Shown piece by piece: positions 19,385-28,177 of a stretch of 44,706 nt of DNA (positions are counted from its first letter, which is position 1; each line of letters opens with the position of its first letter). Location: positions 1-44,706 of the forward strand of contig NZ_VRUU01000036.1 in the NCBI RefSeq assembly GCF_008039875.1. Reading direction: 5' to 3'. The position numbers were made by a program, and so were the translations under genes. Under the pieces are notes generated by a model. It had not been told where the DNA came from. It did no database searches and saw nothing but the letters and a program-made list of their open reading frames with translations. This stretch comes from Methylobacterium sp. WL119 (GTDB lineage Bacteria > Pseudomonadota > Alphaproteobacteria > Rhizobiales > Beijerinckiaceae).

Positions 19385-19578
19385 CACAGCAACACGATCA
19401 GGAGGGCGAGCACGCAGACGTAGATCCCGGCCTCTGCGAGCGGCGGGTTGGCGACGTAACGGCTGAAGCGGATGCGCGCGAAGACGAAGCGTAGCGCGAT
19501 CAGGATCGCGAAGGCGCCGAGCGCATAGGCGACGAAGGGCGAGACCAGGATCCCGCCGATTTGCAGTTCGTGACGCAT
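19384..19578 (-). CDS. DUF1656 (AaeX-like) small inner-membrane protein
   Basis: 64 aa with two membrane helices: about residues 9-32 (GILVSPFVAYALGAFAILIAL) and 46-64 (AEAGIYVCVLALLIVLL). MRHELQIGGILVSPF is a typical DUF1656 N-terminus. This family is nearly always encoded next to an HlyD adaptor and a FUSC pump, as here. Its stop overlaps the start of the HlyD gene, and it starts 25 bp after the FUSC stop, so all are translated from one message. Confidence 0.88.
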   Translation of the reverse strand: MRHELQIGGILVSPFVAYALGAFAILIALRFVFARIRFSRYVANPPLAEAGIYVCVLALLIVLL

Positions 19579-19603
19579 CGTCGCCTTCCGGGACCCCTTC
19601 GTT

Positions 19604-21637
19604 TCAAAAACCGGGCATGTCGAGGCGCACGAGGAAGCGCCGATGACGCTCGATAACGCGTGCGGCGGCCACCAGGTCGGTCGCCGCGCGCGCGACCGTC
19701 ATGCGCGTGCCGCGCTCGTGATCGGCCGCGGCGCGGAGGAGGTCGCGGGCCGCGTCCTGCAGGCGCCAGGCATCGCCGCGCGCCAAAGCCTCGCGGCCCT
19801 TCGCAGCGGGGGCACGCATCGCCTCGGTGCCGGTCAGCAGCCGCATCTGAGCGTGCGCACGCGCCGCCGCGGATTCGAGCTGCGACAGGGCGAAGGCGTG
19901 CACCATCGCCATGTGCCGCACGGCGCGGCTGCCGGAGGTGTATCCGGCGAACTGGAACAAGCGGTCGGCGTTCAGGCTGGTCCGCGTGGTCGCGTCGCCG
20001 CCTTCGCCCGCCAGCGCTTCCGCCAGGGCGCGCTTGGCGGAATCGAGGGCAAAGGCGCGATGCTGCGAGGCCGAGATCGGCAGCACCAGCCGGACGGCGA
20101 GGAACAGGATGACCGCGGAGGCCATCACCAGCACCGCGTTCATCAGGAAGGTCTGCGGGTCGTAGCTCTGCGGGTTCTCGGGCGCGATCAGCACGGGCGT
20201 GAACACCAGCGCGATGAAGCCGATGCCGAAGGTGGACGGGTTCAGCGACAGGAAGCAGGCGACGAACACCGGCACGATCATCGCGATCGCGAGCAGCGGG
20301 AAACCCTGGTTCCCGTTGAGGAAGCCGAACAGCACGATGCCGGCGAACAGCGAGGCCAGCGGCATGCCGATGAGGACGCCGACGGCGAACTTCTTCGGAT
20401 CGGGCGCGGTCGAGGACAGCGCGCAGGTCGAAGCGACCTGGACCAGCGCGAACGAGGTCTGCGGCAGGCCCGAGAGGACCATGAAGGCGGCTGTGAGCCC
20501 GAAGCCGATCGCCACCCGCAACGCGGCGCGCAGGGCCACGGGGAAGTCGCGGTGGGTCGGAAGCTTGACGTCGCGCAGCGGCACGTGGCCGTCGGCGAGG
20601 GCGCGCAGGCCGTCGTCGGCGAAAGTCGCGGCGTTGACGAAGTCGAGGCAGCGCTGGAGCGCCACCAGCTCGTCCAGCGGCCGGCGCCCATCGCGGACCG
20701 CCGCGTCGACGAGGTCGCGCAGGCGTGCATCGATCCGGTCGAGGCGGCCGGCATCCGGTTCGCCGACCCCGCCGGACGCGACCTCGCGGCACAGCCCGAT
20801 CGCCTCCTCGACCGCCGAGCTCGGATGGCGCAGGGACGCGGCCGCGTTCGCCGCGGCACGGCTCGCCGCCGCCATCACGTAGAGCGCCGCGATGGCGCTG
20901 CGGGCGCCGGCCGCCCGGTAGGGGCCGTCGTCGAGCTCGCCGGCGATCGCGCTGGCATCCGCCCGCATCGGCGCGATCGTCCGGATCAGCGCGGCGGTGC
21001 GCAGCGGCCCGGGATCGCCCGAGGTGAACGCCTCGCGGGCGAAGGTCCTGGTGCCCGTGTAGGCCGAGGCCAGCGTCGGCAGCAACGTTCGCCACGTGCT
21101 CGGCGAGGCGAGGGCGTCGTTGATGAAGGTGATGGTGACGATCGCGACCGTGATCGCGGCCAGGCGCCCGACCGCCGCGTCGAACGTCGTCTGGGGCGCA
21201 TCGATATGTGCGAGCGCGATGATCGCCACGGTGTAGCCGGACAGCATCGCGCCGTAGGCGCGGGTGTCCTGCAGGTACTGGGCGATGAAGACGCAGACCC
21301 CGATCCAAACCGCGAACGCGACCAGCAGCGTCACCCGGTCCTGCGCGAACAGCGCCATGAACACGATCGCGACGATGCCGCCGATCACGGTGCCGAGGAA
21401 GCGGTAGGCGGCCTTCGAGATCGCCTGCCCGCGCTTCGGCTGCGCCAGGATTGCCACGCCGGTGGCGGCCGACGACGCGCTGTCGAGCTGCAACCAGAAC
21501 GCGGCGTAAAGCGCCAGCATCATCGCCAGCCAGATCCGCAGGGCGAACGCCCAGGCGGCCGGCTTCGGCACGATCGCGTCGAGCCGGTCGACCATCCGGC
21601 CGAGCCAGGGCGTGGTTTCGGTGGCGGCCTCGCTCAT
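19604..21637 (-). CDS. FUSC-family inner-membrane efflux protein (AaeB-like)
   Basis: 677 aa with two clusters of membrane helices separated and followed by large cytoplasmic regions. The N-terminal cluster lies at about residues 25-175 (FALRIWLAMMLALYAAFWL, FLGTVIGGIVAIVFMALF, GVCVFIAQYLQ). The second lies at about 345-500 (ALRVAIGFGLTAAFMVLSG, GVLIGMPLASLFAGIVLFGF, LAIAMIVPVFVACFLSLNP). This is the fusaric-acid-resistance/AaeB layout. With the HlyD adaptor and DUF1656 protein it should form a tripartite pump for aromatic or weak organic acids; no outer-membrane factor is encoded nearby. ATG 21637 overlaps the DUF4345 stop by 4 bp; an open frame to 21796 is just read-through of the previous gene in another frame. 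Confidence 0.9.
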   Translation of the reverse strand: MSEAATETTPWLGRMVDRLDAIVPKPAAWAFALRIWLAMMLALYAAFWLQLDSASSAATGVAILAQPKRGQAISKAAYRFLGTVIGGIVAIVFMALFAQDRVTLLVAFAVWIGVCVFIAQYLQDTRAYGAMLSGYTVAIIALAHIDAPQTTFDAAVGRLAAITVAIVTITFINDALASPSTWRTLLPTLASAYTGTRTFAREAFTSGDPGPLRTAALIRTIAPMRADASAIAGELDDGPYRAAGARSAIAALYVMAAASRAAANAAASLRHPSSAVEEAIGLCREVASGGVGEPDAGRLDRIDARLRDLVDAAVRDGRRPLDELVALQRCLDFVNAATFADDGLRALADGHVPLRDVKLPTHRDFPVALRAALRVAIGFGLTAAFMVLSGLPQTSFALVQVASTCALSSTAPDPKKFAVGVLIGMPLASLFAGIVLFGFLNGNQGFPLLAIAMIVPVFVACFLSLNPSTFGIGFIALVFTPVLIAPENPQSYDPQTFLMNAVLVMASAVILFLAVRLVLPISASQHRAFALDSAKRALAEALAGEGGDATTRTSLNADRLFQFAGYTSGSRAVRHMAMVHAFALSQLESAAARAHAQMRLLTGTEAMRAPAAKGREALARGDAWRLQDAARDLLRAAADHERGTRMTVARAATDLVAAARVIERHRRFLVRLDMPGF

Positions 21638-22074
21638 CGCGCCGGCGTGCCGGGGGCGGCCCCTGTCTCCACGATCGCGGCGGCGTCCCGCGCCCGCCCG
21701 GCGATCCGCGCCTGCCACAGGCAGAGCAGCGGCGTGACGCCGAGCTCCATGCCGAGCGCCGCGAGCATCGTCAGCGACGGGACGCCGGTGAGCCACAGGC
21801 CGAGCAGGCGCGCGAGCCCGCCGAGCACGACGACGAGGGTGAGGAACCGGAAGAGCCGGCCCTTCTCCTCGATCCCGGCGACGCAGGTCAGGAACAGGAT
21901 GCCGATGCCGGTGAGCAGGCCGGACAGGTAGCGGAAATGGCTGTCGGCCGAGATGTCGGGCAGGCCGGCCTCCAGGCCGTTCATGCCGAAGACCACGCCA
22001 TACAATCCGGCGGCGATCGGAACGATCGCCGCGACCGCCACCGTGCGCTGCAGCGCCTGTCGTTCCGTCATCAT
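21634..22074 (-). CDS. DUF4345 membrane protein
   Basis: 146 aa with four predicted membrane helices (about 10-30, 48-68, 73-93 and 98-120). Typical DUF4345 features are VFGMNGLEAGLPDISADSHFRYLSGLLTG and the RLLGLWLTG segment. The function of the family is unknown. It is the first gene of the efflux operon on the minus strand and its stop overlaps the FUSC start (ATGA). Tandem start codons occur at 22074 and 22071. Confidence 0.82.
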   Translation of the reverse strand: MMTERQALQRTVAVAAIVPIAAGLYGVVFGMNGLEAGLPDISADSHFRYLSGLLTGIGILFLTCVAGIEEKGRLFRFLTLVVVLGGLARLLGLWLTGVPSLTMLAALGMELGVTPLLCLWQARIAGRARDAAAIVETGAAPGTPAR

Positions 22075-22133
22075 CGCGTTCGGTTACGCTTGAGTACCAG
22101 AACGCACAACCCGCCGGAACGCAGGACGATCCG

Positions 22134-22433
22134 TCAGGCCTTCTCGCCCTTCAGGCGCTTGTTGCACTTGCTCCAGTATTGCGGCCACTTCGGACCCTGC
22201 GACACCTTCTCGGCGTCGGCTAGCGCCCGCCACTGCGCGCCGCAGGTCTTCTGGCGCTGGCGCGCCGCCATCTGCCCCGCGCTCGGGGCGGCGTCGGGCT
22301 TGGCCGCTGGCGCGGCCGGCGCGGCCATCGGCGTCTCGGTCGGCTTGGCCGCGGGCGGATCCTTGGCCAGGACCGGCTGTGCGAGGGCCAGCGGAACGGC
22401 GAAGGCGGCGATCGCGAGGAAACGGGCGAACAT
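22134..22433 (-). CDS. Small secreted protein with a PsiF-like C-terminal motif
   Basis: 99 aa. A clear signal peptide (MFARFLAIAAFAVPLALAQ...VLA, cleavage near residue 24) precedes a Pro/Ala-rich linker (PPAAKPTETPMAAPAAPAAK). The C-terminal 42 residues, KTCGAQWRALADAEKVSQGP followed by KWPQYWSKCNKRLKG, hold two cysteines about 32 residues apart and resemble the PsiF repeat (Cys...Lys-rich...Cys-x-x-x-LKG). The family assignment is tentative. The protein is probably periplasmic with one disulfide. It lies just upstream of the efflux operon on the same strand, with 59 bp between its stop and the DUF4345 start. Confidence 0.68.
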   Translation of the reverse strand: MFARFLAIAAFAVPLALAQPVLAKDPPAAKPTETPMAAPAAPAAKPDAAPSAGQMAARQRQKTCGAQWRALADAEKVSQGPKWPQYWSKCNKRLKGEKA

Positions 22434-22676
22434 GACGGCGGACCCTCCGGGGCGGCACGTCGAATCGCGACGTGCGCTACCTCGCCCCACCACATCGCCA
22501 AGCTTGGCCGAGGACAAGGTCGAACGACCGAGCGGCAACAGGCGACCCGGTGATCTCTCGAAAACGTGAGCGGTGATCGGGCGCCCTTGAGTACGCGCCG
22601 AGTTCCGAGGTAGCTACCGTCGGCAGACGGGGCCCGTCGTGACGGCCGGCCGATCCGTTGAGAGCGAAGGCAAGCG

Positions 22677-23312
22677 ATGGCGGCCGTGACCGGCAAACCG
22701 ATCGATCTCCACACCTGGAGCACGCCGAACGGCTGGAAGATCCCGATCATGCTGGAGGAGTGCGGCCTGCCGTATCGGGTCGTCCCGGTCGATATCGCCA
22801 AGGGCGAGCAGATGGCGCCCGCGTTCCTCGAAATCTCGCCCAACAACAAGATCCCGGCGATCGTCGATCACGACGGGCCGGGCGGCGAGCCGGTCTCGAT
22901 CTTCGAATCCGGCGCGATCCTGCAATACCTCGGGCGCAAGACCGGCCGCTTCTATCCGGCCGACGAGCGGGCGCGCGTCGCGGTCGACGAGTGGCTGTTC
23001 TGGCAATGCGCCGGCTTCGGGCCGATGCTCGGCCAGACCCACCATTTCAAGATCTACGCGAAGGAGAAGATCCCCTACGCGATCGAGCGGTTCACCGCCG
23101 AGACCAACCGGCTCTACGGCGTGCTCGACAGGCGGCTGGCGGATCGCGAGTACCTCGCCGGGGACTACTCCATCGCCGACATGGCGACGGTGCCGTGGGC
23201 GAAGTTCACCGGCAAGCAGGGCGTCGACCTCGGGGCGCTGCCGAACGTAAAGGCGTGGCTCGACCGGGTCCTGGCACGGCCCGCCGTGCAGAGAGGCCTC
23301 TCCGCGATCTGA
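22677..23312 (+). CDS. Glutathione S-transferase, Nu/Ure2p-like (YfcG/YghU type)
   Basis: 211 aa. The N-terminal thioredoxin-like domain has the Nu-class opening IDLHTWSTPNGWKIPIMLEE (residues 8-27), where Thr/Asn replace the Tyr or Ser of other classes. The glutathione-binding NNKIPAIVDHD (cis-Pro) and the ESGAILQYLG motif follow. The all-helical C-terminal domain ends with DYSIADMATVPWAKF, containing the N-capping box. Members of this class often have disulfide-bond reductase activity toward glutathione mixed disulfides. The start is ATG 22677. It appears monocistronic and convergent with the DUF2147 gene across a hairpin. Confidence 0.92.
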   Translation: MAAVTGKPIDLHTWSTPNGWKIPIMLEECGLPYRVVPVDIAKGEQMAPAFLEISPNNKIPAIVDHDGPGGEPVSIFESGAILQYLGRKTGRFYPADERARVAVDEWLFWQCAGFGPMLGQTHHFKIYAKEKIPYAIERFTAETNRLYGVLDRRLADREYLAGDYSIADMATVPWAKFTGKQGVDLGALPNVKAWLDRVLARPAVQRGLSAI

Positions 23313-23334
23313 TCGGGCGCGCCGGCATGCTGAT

Positions 23335-23359
23335 CGGACGCCGCCATCGACGGCGTCCG
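23335..23359. terminator. Bidirectional hairpin terminator between the GST and DUF2147 genes
   Basis: Perfect 9-bp stem (CGGACGCCG at 23335-23343 with 23351-23359) and 7-nt loop, 23 bp after the GST stop and 18 bp after the DUF2147 stop on the other strand. No T run; the symmetric position between convergent genes suggests service to both. Confidence 0.6.
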
Positions 23360-23376
23360 CAGGGGAGTGGTCCCGC

Positions 23377-23883
23377 CTACTTGGCGGCGGGCTTGGCCGG
23401 CTTCTGCGGCGCCGGCTCGGCGCCGACATTCGCGGCCTGCTGGTTCACGTCCGGCACCCTGGTCCAGGTCTGCGAGCCGCACAGCACCTTGAGCAGGCAG
23501 CCCGAGACCGACAGCTCCGAGGCGTTCTCACGCTCGAGGCTGACCTGATAGATCTTGCCTTCCTCGATGTTGTAGATGCTGCCGGAGAACTTCGCCTCGT
23601 CCGGCTGCAGGCCCTCGATCAGCGGCAGGCCGAGTACGGGGCGCGAGCGCTTCTTCGGATCGGGGTTCTTGATGTCGGTGCGCGGCGCGCCGGCTTCCGT
23701 GGTGGCGACCTTGAGCCACACCACCTTGCCGCAGACCTGAGCCTGGCCGGCGCCGCAGCGGTCGATGCGGATCTTCGCGCGGCCGTCCTCGGTCAGCCAA
23801 GTGCCGGAGGGATCCTTGCTCGACTGGGCGTGGGACGAGGCGATGCCGGCGAGGAGGAGGGTGGCGGCGAGGGCGAGACGCAT
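23377..23883 (-). CDS. Secreted DUF2147 protein
   Basis: 168 aa. A signal peptide (MRLALAATLLLAGIASSHA, cut before Gln20) precedes DPSGTWLTEDGRAKIRI, the start of a DUF2147 beta-barrel-like domain. VCGKVVWLK, PVLGLPLIEGL and GSIYNIEEGKIYQVSLE are standard family blocks, and CLLKVLCGSQTW ends the domain. A Pro/Ala/Lys-rich tail (about 25 residues) follows. The function is unknown; DUF2147 proteins are small periplasmic proteins of proteobacteria. ATG 23883 was chosen because it begins the signal peptide. Confidence 0.87.
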   Translation of the reverse strand: MRLALAATLLLAGIASSHAQSSKDPSGTWLTEDGRAKIRIDRCGAGQAQVCGKVVWLKVATTEAGAPRTDIKNPDPKKRSRPVLGLPLIEGLQPDEAKFSGSIYNIEEGKIYQVSLERENASELSVSGCLLKVLCGSQTWTRVPDVNQQAANVGAEPAPQKPAKPAAK

Positions 23884-24015
23884 GCAGGTAGCTCCGAAGC
23901 TGGCGCCTGACGGCGCGGGGCGGGTGGAGTTCGTGAGATCACTCAGCCACCGCATTCGGGCGATTTTTCGGCAGTGTTGCAGCGTTGCCATGGCCAAGCA
24001 TCGGGCAGGCTCGGG

Positions 24016-24044
24016 TTGAGGGTGTCCGGCGCCCTCGCTATAAG
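24016..24044 (+). promoter_or_regulatory. ndk: Sigma70-type promoter candidate for ndk
   Basis: A -35 TTGAGG (24016-24021) and a -10 TATAAG (24039-24044) are separated by exactly 17 bp, 69 bp before the ndk ATG. The leader that follows contains an unusually T-rich stretch (24086-24098). This is the best -35/-10 pair I noticed in the window. Confidence 0.62.
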
Positions 24045-24113
24045 CCCGGCGCCAAAGCGTTTTTCGCGACGCGCTTGCTGGCGTTTTTCATTTTTATCCG
24101 AAGCGGACTGACC

Positions 24114-24536
24114 ATGGCCACCGAGCGCACCTTCTCCATCCTCAAGCCCGACGCGACCAAGCGGAACCTCACCGGCGCCGTCAACGCGGTCATCGAGAAG
24201 GCGGGCCTGCGGATCGTCGGCCAGCGCCGCATCCAGATGAGCCAGGCCCAGGCCGAGAAGTTCTACGAGATCCACAAGGAGCGCCCGTTCTTCGGCGAGC
24301 TCGTGACCTTCATGACCTCGGGCCCGGTGGTGGTTCAGGTGCTTGAGGGCGAGAACGCCGTCGCGAAGTACCGTGAGGTGATGGGTGCGACGAACCCGGC
24401 CCAGGCCGCCGAGGGCACCATCCGCAAGACCTTCTCGGAATCGGTCGGCGAGAACACCGTCCACGGCTCCGACAGTGCCGACAACGCCAAGATGGAAATC
24501 GCGCAGTTCTTCCAGGATTCCGACATCGTCGGCTGA
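24114..24536 (+). CDS. ndk: Nucleoside diphosphate kinase
   Basis: 140 aa, normal for the family. It equilibrates nucleoside di- and triphosphates through a phosphohistidine. The active-site block NTVHGSDS holds His117. The N-terminal [14 protein letters not shown] and the [14 protein letters not shown] and [10 protein letters not shown] segments are fully conserved. The start is ATG 24114. An open frame extends upstream across the promoter and is not coding. The gene stands alone, preceded by a good promoter candidate. Confidence 0.97.
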   Translation: MATERTFSILKPDATKRNLTGAVNAVIEKAGLRIVGQRRIQMSQAQAEKFYEIHKERPFFGELVTFMTSGPVVVQVLEGENAVAKYREVMGATNPAQAAEGTIRKTFSESVGENTVHGSDSADNAKMEIAQFFQDSDIVG

Positions 24537-24714
24537 GGAACGCGGGAACCACGTGCCCGAGGGTGGTCGCCGGAACACACCGGGGACGCCTTCGGCTCGG
24601 TAGAACGCCACATCGCCCGGAATGGAGGGCGGTGTGGCCGCACCGTCATTGACGAAGCAGGCGGCCAGAGAGTCCAACGGCGTCGGATTTCCAGATCTCG
24701 CCAATGGACCTGCC

Positions 24715-25077
24715 ATGACGACCCGCCGCCTGTCCCTGATCGCCGCCGGCCTGCTCTCGCTCGCCGCGACCGCCGCCCTCGCCAGCGGGTCCTCCGCGCC
24801 GTTCGATCAGTACCAGCCCGACCCGGCGCTGCGCACGGTGCCGAAGGCCAACCTCGAAGGCCGCGTGCGCCACGCCTGCGCCGTGGTCCAGGCCCGCATC
24901 ACCAACGCGCCGGAAGCCTCGCTGGAGCGCCCCTGCGGCTGCTACGCGAAGCAGACCATGCGCTCGCTCGACGAGTCCGAGATCGAGGCCTACCGCGCCA
25001 CCGGCTACTTCAACGATTCCGCCCGCGCCAAGGCGCTGAACGCACTGGATTCGTGCAAGCTGCAGCGGCCGGTCTAG
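24715..25077 (+). CDS. Small secreted protein of unknown function
   Basis: 120 aa. A signal peptide (MTTRRLSLIAAGLLSLAATAALA, cut before Ser24) precedes a mature protein of about 97 residues. It has four cysteines, in RHACAVVQ, RPCGCYAKQ and LDSCKLQRP, which could give two disulfides. The middle (KQTMRSLDESEIEAYRATGY) looks helical. I do not recognise a named family, though the layout is like small periplasmic proteins found in this group. It lies 178 bp after ndk and is convergent with purN, with hairpin element copy 2 between the two stops. Confidence 0.75.
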   Translation: MTTRRLSLIAAGLLSLAATAALASGSSAPFDQYQPDPALRTVPKANLEGRVRHACAVVQARITNAPEASLERPCGCYAKQTMRSLDESEIEAYRATGYFNDSARAKALNALDSCKLQRPV

Positions 25078-25090
25078 AAACAAGTACGAG

Positions 25091-25125
25091 GCCTTCCCTC
25101 TCCCTTCTGCGGGGGGAGGGAAGGC
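25091..25125 (-). repeat. C-rich/G-rich hairpin element, copy 2
   Basis: GCCTTCCCTC (25091-25100) pairs perfectly with 25116-25125, and the stem extends further with one G-U wobble around a short TTCTGC-containing loop. The core CCCTTCTGCGGGGGGAGGG is shared with the copies at 5.98 and 40.2 kb. It begins 8 bp beyond the purN stop codon and lies between convergent genes, so it probably serves as a terminator for purN and perhaps for the small secreted protein. Confidence 0.8.
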
Positions 25126-25133
25126 GCGGAACG

Positions 25134-25790
25134 CTACAGGCTCAGCAGGGCCGCGTCGGCCGCGCCGCGATCGTCGTCGATCACGACGCGCTCGCCCTCC
25201 AACCGGGCACGCCCCCCCGCCACCAGCGCTAGCGCTGCCGGGTAGAGCCTGTGCTCCTGCACGATCACCCGCGCCGCGAGGCTGTCGGGATCGTCGCCCG
25301 AACGCACCGGGACCGCCGCCTGCGCCACGATCGGGCCGGCATCGAGTTCCGGCACCACGTAATGCACCGTGCAGCCGTGGAGGCGGACGCCGGCGGCGAG
25401 CGCCTGCGCGTGGGTGTGCGTGCCCTTGAACAGCGGCAGCAGGGACGGGTGGATGTTGATCATCCGCCCGGCCCAGGCCTCGGCGAAGCCCGCCGAGAAG
25501 ATCCGCATGAAGCCGGCGAGGCACACCAGCTCGACGCCGGCCGCGCGCAGCTCGGCATCGAGAGCGGCGTCGAAGGTCGCGCGGTCCGAGAACGTGGTGT
25601 GGTCGATCGCGTGCGCCGGGATGCCGACGGAACGCGCATGGGCGAGGCCGCCGGCCTCCGGCCGGTTCGAGAGCACCAGCACGATCTCGGCCGGGTAATC
25701 CGGCGCCTTCGCCGCCTCGATCAGCGAGACCATATTCGAGCCGCGGCCCGAGATCAGGATCGCGACGCGCGTTCTGGGCCCCGCCGACAT
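25134..25790 (-). CDS. purN: Phosphoribosylglycinamide formyltransferase (PurN)
   Basis: 218 aa. Transfers the formyl group of 10-formyltetrahydrofolate to GAR, step three of purine synthesis. The N-terminal VAILISGRGSNMVSLIEA binds the substrate phosphate. The catalytic Asn-His-Asp set is in place: INIHPSLLPLFKGTHTHAQAL (Asn and His) and the later VPELDAGPIVAQ (Asp). The start (ATG 25790) shares one base with the purM stop, so purM-purN are translated from one message. The gene draws on the one-carbon folate pool, which is large in methylotrophs. Confidence 0.96.
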   Translation of the reverse strand: MSAGPRTRVAILISGRGSNMVSLIEAAKAPDYPAEIVLVLSNRPEAGGLAHARSVGIPAHAIDHTTFSDRATFDAALDAELRAAGVELVCLAGFMRIFSAGFAEAWAGRMINIHPSLLPLFKGTHTHAQALAAGVRLHGCTVHYVVPELDAGPIVAQAAVPVRSGDDPDSLAARVIVQEHRLYPAALALVAGGRARLEGERVVIDDDRGAADAALLSL

Positions 25791-26857
25791 CAGAGCGCGA
25801 GGCGGCCGGTGAACGCGACGGGCTCCGGGCCGCGGGCGGTGATCGCCCCGAGCCGCACCGGTGCCTCGCCGGCCTCGGCGAGGGCCCGAATCACCGCCCC
25901 GGCGCGGTCCTCGGCGACCACCAGCACCATGCCGATGCCGCAGTTGAAGGTGCGCAGCATCTCGGCTTCGGCGACGCCCCCCTCCCGCGCGAGCCAGCCG
26001 AAGACCGGCGGCGGGCGGACCACGTCGAGGTCGATCGTGATGCCGACGTCGTCGGGCAGGACGCGGGGCAGGTTGTCCGGGAAGCCGCCGCCGGTGATGT
26101 GGGCGAGCGCCTTGATCCCGTCGGTCGCCTTCAGCACCGCGAGCAGCGGCTTCACGTAGATCCGCGTCGGCTCCAGCAACGCCTCGCCCAGCGTCCTTCC
26201 GGTGGCGAACGGCGCGGCCGCGTCCCAGGCCAGGCCGGTGCGCGCGACGATGCGGCGGACCAGCGAGAAGCCGTTCGAGTGCACGCCGGAAGAGGGCAGG
26301 CCGAGCACCGCGTCGCCGGCGCGGATGCCGGGCTTCGGCAGCAGGGTGCCGCGCTCGGCCGCGCCGACCGAGAACCCGGCGAGGTCGTAGTCTGCGCCGT
26401 CGTAGAGGCCCGGCATCTCGGCGGTCTCGCCGCCGATCAGGGCGCAGCCGGCCTGGCGGCAGCCCTCGGCGATGCCGCGGACGATGTCGGCGCCGACGCC
26501 CGGCACGAGCTTGCCGGTGGCGTAGTAGTCGAGGAAGAACAGCGGCTCGGCGCCCTGGACGATGATGTCATTGACGCACATCGCCACGAGGTCGATGCCG
26601 ATCGTGTCGTGCCGACCGGTCTCGATCGCGATCTTCACCTTGGTGCCGACGCCGTCGTTGGCGGCCACCAGGATCGCGTCCTTGAAGCCCGCGGCCTTGA
26701 GGTCGAACAGGCCGCCGAACCCGCCGATCTCGGCGTCGGCGCCGGGCCGGCGCGTGGCGCGCACCAGCGGCTTGATGGTCTCGACCATCGCGTTGCCGGC
26801 ATCGATGTCGACGCCCGCATGCGCGTAGGTCAGCCCGTTCGTGGTCTCGGCCGTCAT
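25790..26857 (-). CDS. purM: Phosphoribosylformylglycinamidine cyclo-ligase (PurM)
   Basis: 355 aa. Closes the imidazole ring (FGAM to AIR) with ATP, step five of purine synthesis. Conserved blocks include [13 protein letters not shown] at the N-terminus, [17 protein letters not shown] (ATP binding), [51 protein letters not shown] and [17 protein letters not shown]. The length is standard. The start is ATG 26857. It is the first gene of purMN and divergent from perM across 181 bp, which should contain both promoters. Confidence 0.97.
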   Translation of the reverse strand: MTAETTNGLTYAHAGVDIDAGNAMVETIKPLVRATRRPGADAEIGGFGGLFDLKAAGFKDAILVAANDGVGTKVKIAIETGRHDTIGIDLVAMCVNDIIVQGAEPLFFLDYYATGKLVPGVGADIVRGIAEGCRQAGCALIGGETAEMPGLYDGADYDLAGFSVGAAERGTLLPKPGIRAGDAVLGLPSSGVHSNGFSLVRRIVARTGLAWDAAAPFATGRTLGEALLEPTRIYVKPLLAVLKATDGIKALAHITGGGFPDNLPRVLPDDVGITIDLDVVRPPPVFGWLAREGGVAEAEMLRTFNCGIGMVLVVAEDRAGAVIRALAEAGEAPVRLGAITARGPEPVAFTGRLAL

Positions 26858-27038
26858 CGGCGTCCCGTTCCTGTGGTCCGGGGCTGCTTTAGCTGAGATT
26901 CGCGCCGACCGAACCCGTCAGGCCACAAGAAAATGACGCGCCGCGGCCGCTCCACGGCAGGGCAGGCACCGGCGGCCGCCTTGACCGTTCGGAACCGCCT
27001 TCCCACTGTCCCACGCGAGTTCGCAGGGGAGGGCGTCG

Positions 27039-28130
27039 ATGCGCGGCAGGGCTGTGATCGGTCTGGCGGCGCTCGTCGGCCTCGGCATCGTGGTCTACCT
27101 GCTGCGGGAGGTGATGCTGCCCTTCGTGGCCGGCATCGCGCTCGCCTACCTGCTCGATCCGCTGGCCGACCGGCTCGAGCGCCTCGGCCTCGGTCGGCTG
27201 ACGGCGAGCCTGCTGATCCTGGCGATGTTCGTCGCCGGCCTGATCGTGTCGCTGCTGATCCTGGTGCCGCTCGCCGCCAACCAGGTCGCGGCGCTGATCA
27301 ACAGCCTGCCCGGCATGATCGGGCGGCTGCAGGGCATCATCGCCGAGCGGGCCGGCCCGGTGCTGCAGCGGCTCGGCGGCGCCGACGTGGTCAACGAGCT
27401 GCAATCCTCCGTCGGGACCCTCGCGACGCAGGGCGGCGCGTGGCTGCTCGCCTTCCTCAAGTCGATCTGGTCCGGCTCGCAGGCCGTGATCTCGGTGATC
27501 TCGCTGCTGGTGGTGACGCCGGTGGTCGCGTTCTACATCCTCGTCGACTGGGACCGGATGATCGCGACGCTCGACACCTGGGTGCCGCCGCGCCACCGCA
27601 CGACGGTGCGCCGGCTCGCCGCGCAGATCGATCGCGCGATCATCGGCTTCGTCCGCGGCCAGACGCTGGTCTGCCTGATCCTCGGCACCTTCTACGCGGT
27701 CGTCCTCTGGCTCGTCGGGCTGAACTTCGGCGTGCTGATCGGGCTGATCGCCGGCTTCCTCACCTTCATCCCGTATGTCGGCACGCTCACCGGCTTCCTG
27801 CTCTCGGTCGGCGTCGCGCTGGTGCAGTTCTGGCCGGGCTCGGACTGGCTGCATCTCGGGCTGACGGTGGGCGTGTTCCTCGTCGGGCAGTTCCTCGAGG
27901 GCAACGTGATCGCGCCCAAACTCGTCGGCGAATCCGTCGGCCTGCATCCGGTCTGGCTGATGTTCGCGCTGCTCGCCTTCGGCTCGCTGTTCGGCTTCCT
28001 CGGGCTGCTGCTCGCAGTGCCGGTTGCGGCCTCGATCGGCGTCGTCGTGCGCTTCGCCCTGTCGCGCTACCTGCAGAGCCGGCTCTACCACGCCGAGCAG
28101 CCGGCGCTGATCGAGGTGCCGCGGCCTTGA
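27039..28130 (+). CDS. AI-2E family transporter / PerM-like permease
   Basis: 363 aa, eight or so membrane helices in the typical AI-2E arrangement: paired helices at the N-terminus (VIGLAALVGLGIVVYLL, MLPFVAGIALAYLLDPLADRL), a helix near 60-85, a large central soluble segment and a C-terminal helix cluster. Diagnostic blocks are LAYLLDPLADRLERLGL, YILVDWDRM and FIPYVGTLTG, plus LEGNVIAPKLVGESVGLHPVWL. Family members include quorum-signal exporters and sodium/proton antiporters; the substrate here cannot be told. The gene lies immediately before hdaA (47 bp), an order often seen in alphaproteobacteria, and probably shares its transcript. Confidence 0.9.
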   Translation: MRGRAVIGLAALVGLGIVVYLLREVMLPFVAGIALAYLLDPLADRLERLGLGRLTASLLILAMFVAGLIVSLLILVPLAANQVAALINSLPGMIGRLQGIIAERAGPVLQRLGGADVVNELQSSVGTLATQGGAWLLAFLKSIWSGSQAVISVISLLVVTPVVAFYILVDWDRMIATLDTWVPPRHRTTVRRLAAQIDRAIIGFVRGQTLVCLILGTFYAVVLWLVGLNFGVLIGLIAGFLTFIPYVGTLTGFLLSVGVALVQFWPGSDWLHLGLTVGVFLVGQFLEGNVIAPKLVGESVGLHPVWLMFALLAFGSLFGFLGLLLAVPVAASIGVVVRFALSRYLQSRLYHAEQPALIEVPRP

Positions 28131-28177
28131 GCCTTGGCGCTTGACTGTCGGGCCGGCACGGTCACCCTGGGCGCCGC

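Noticed and set aside
19643..21931. A 762-codon open frame on the plus strand opposite the FUSC gene
   Set aside because: Low-complexity Arg/Gly/Asp/Gln/Glu-rich translation with no domain, lying opposite a membrane protein with well-formed helices.
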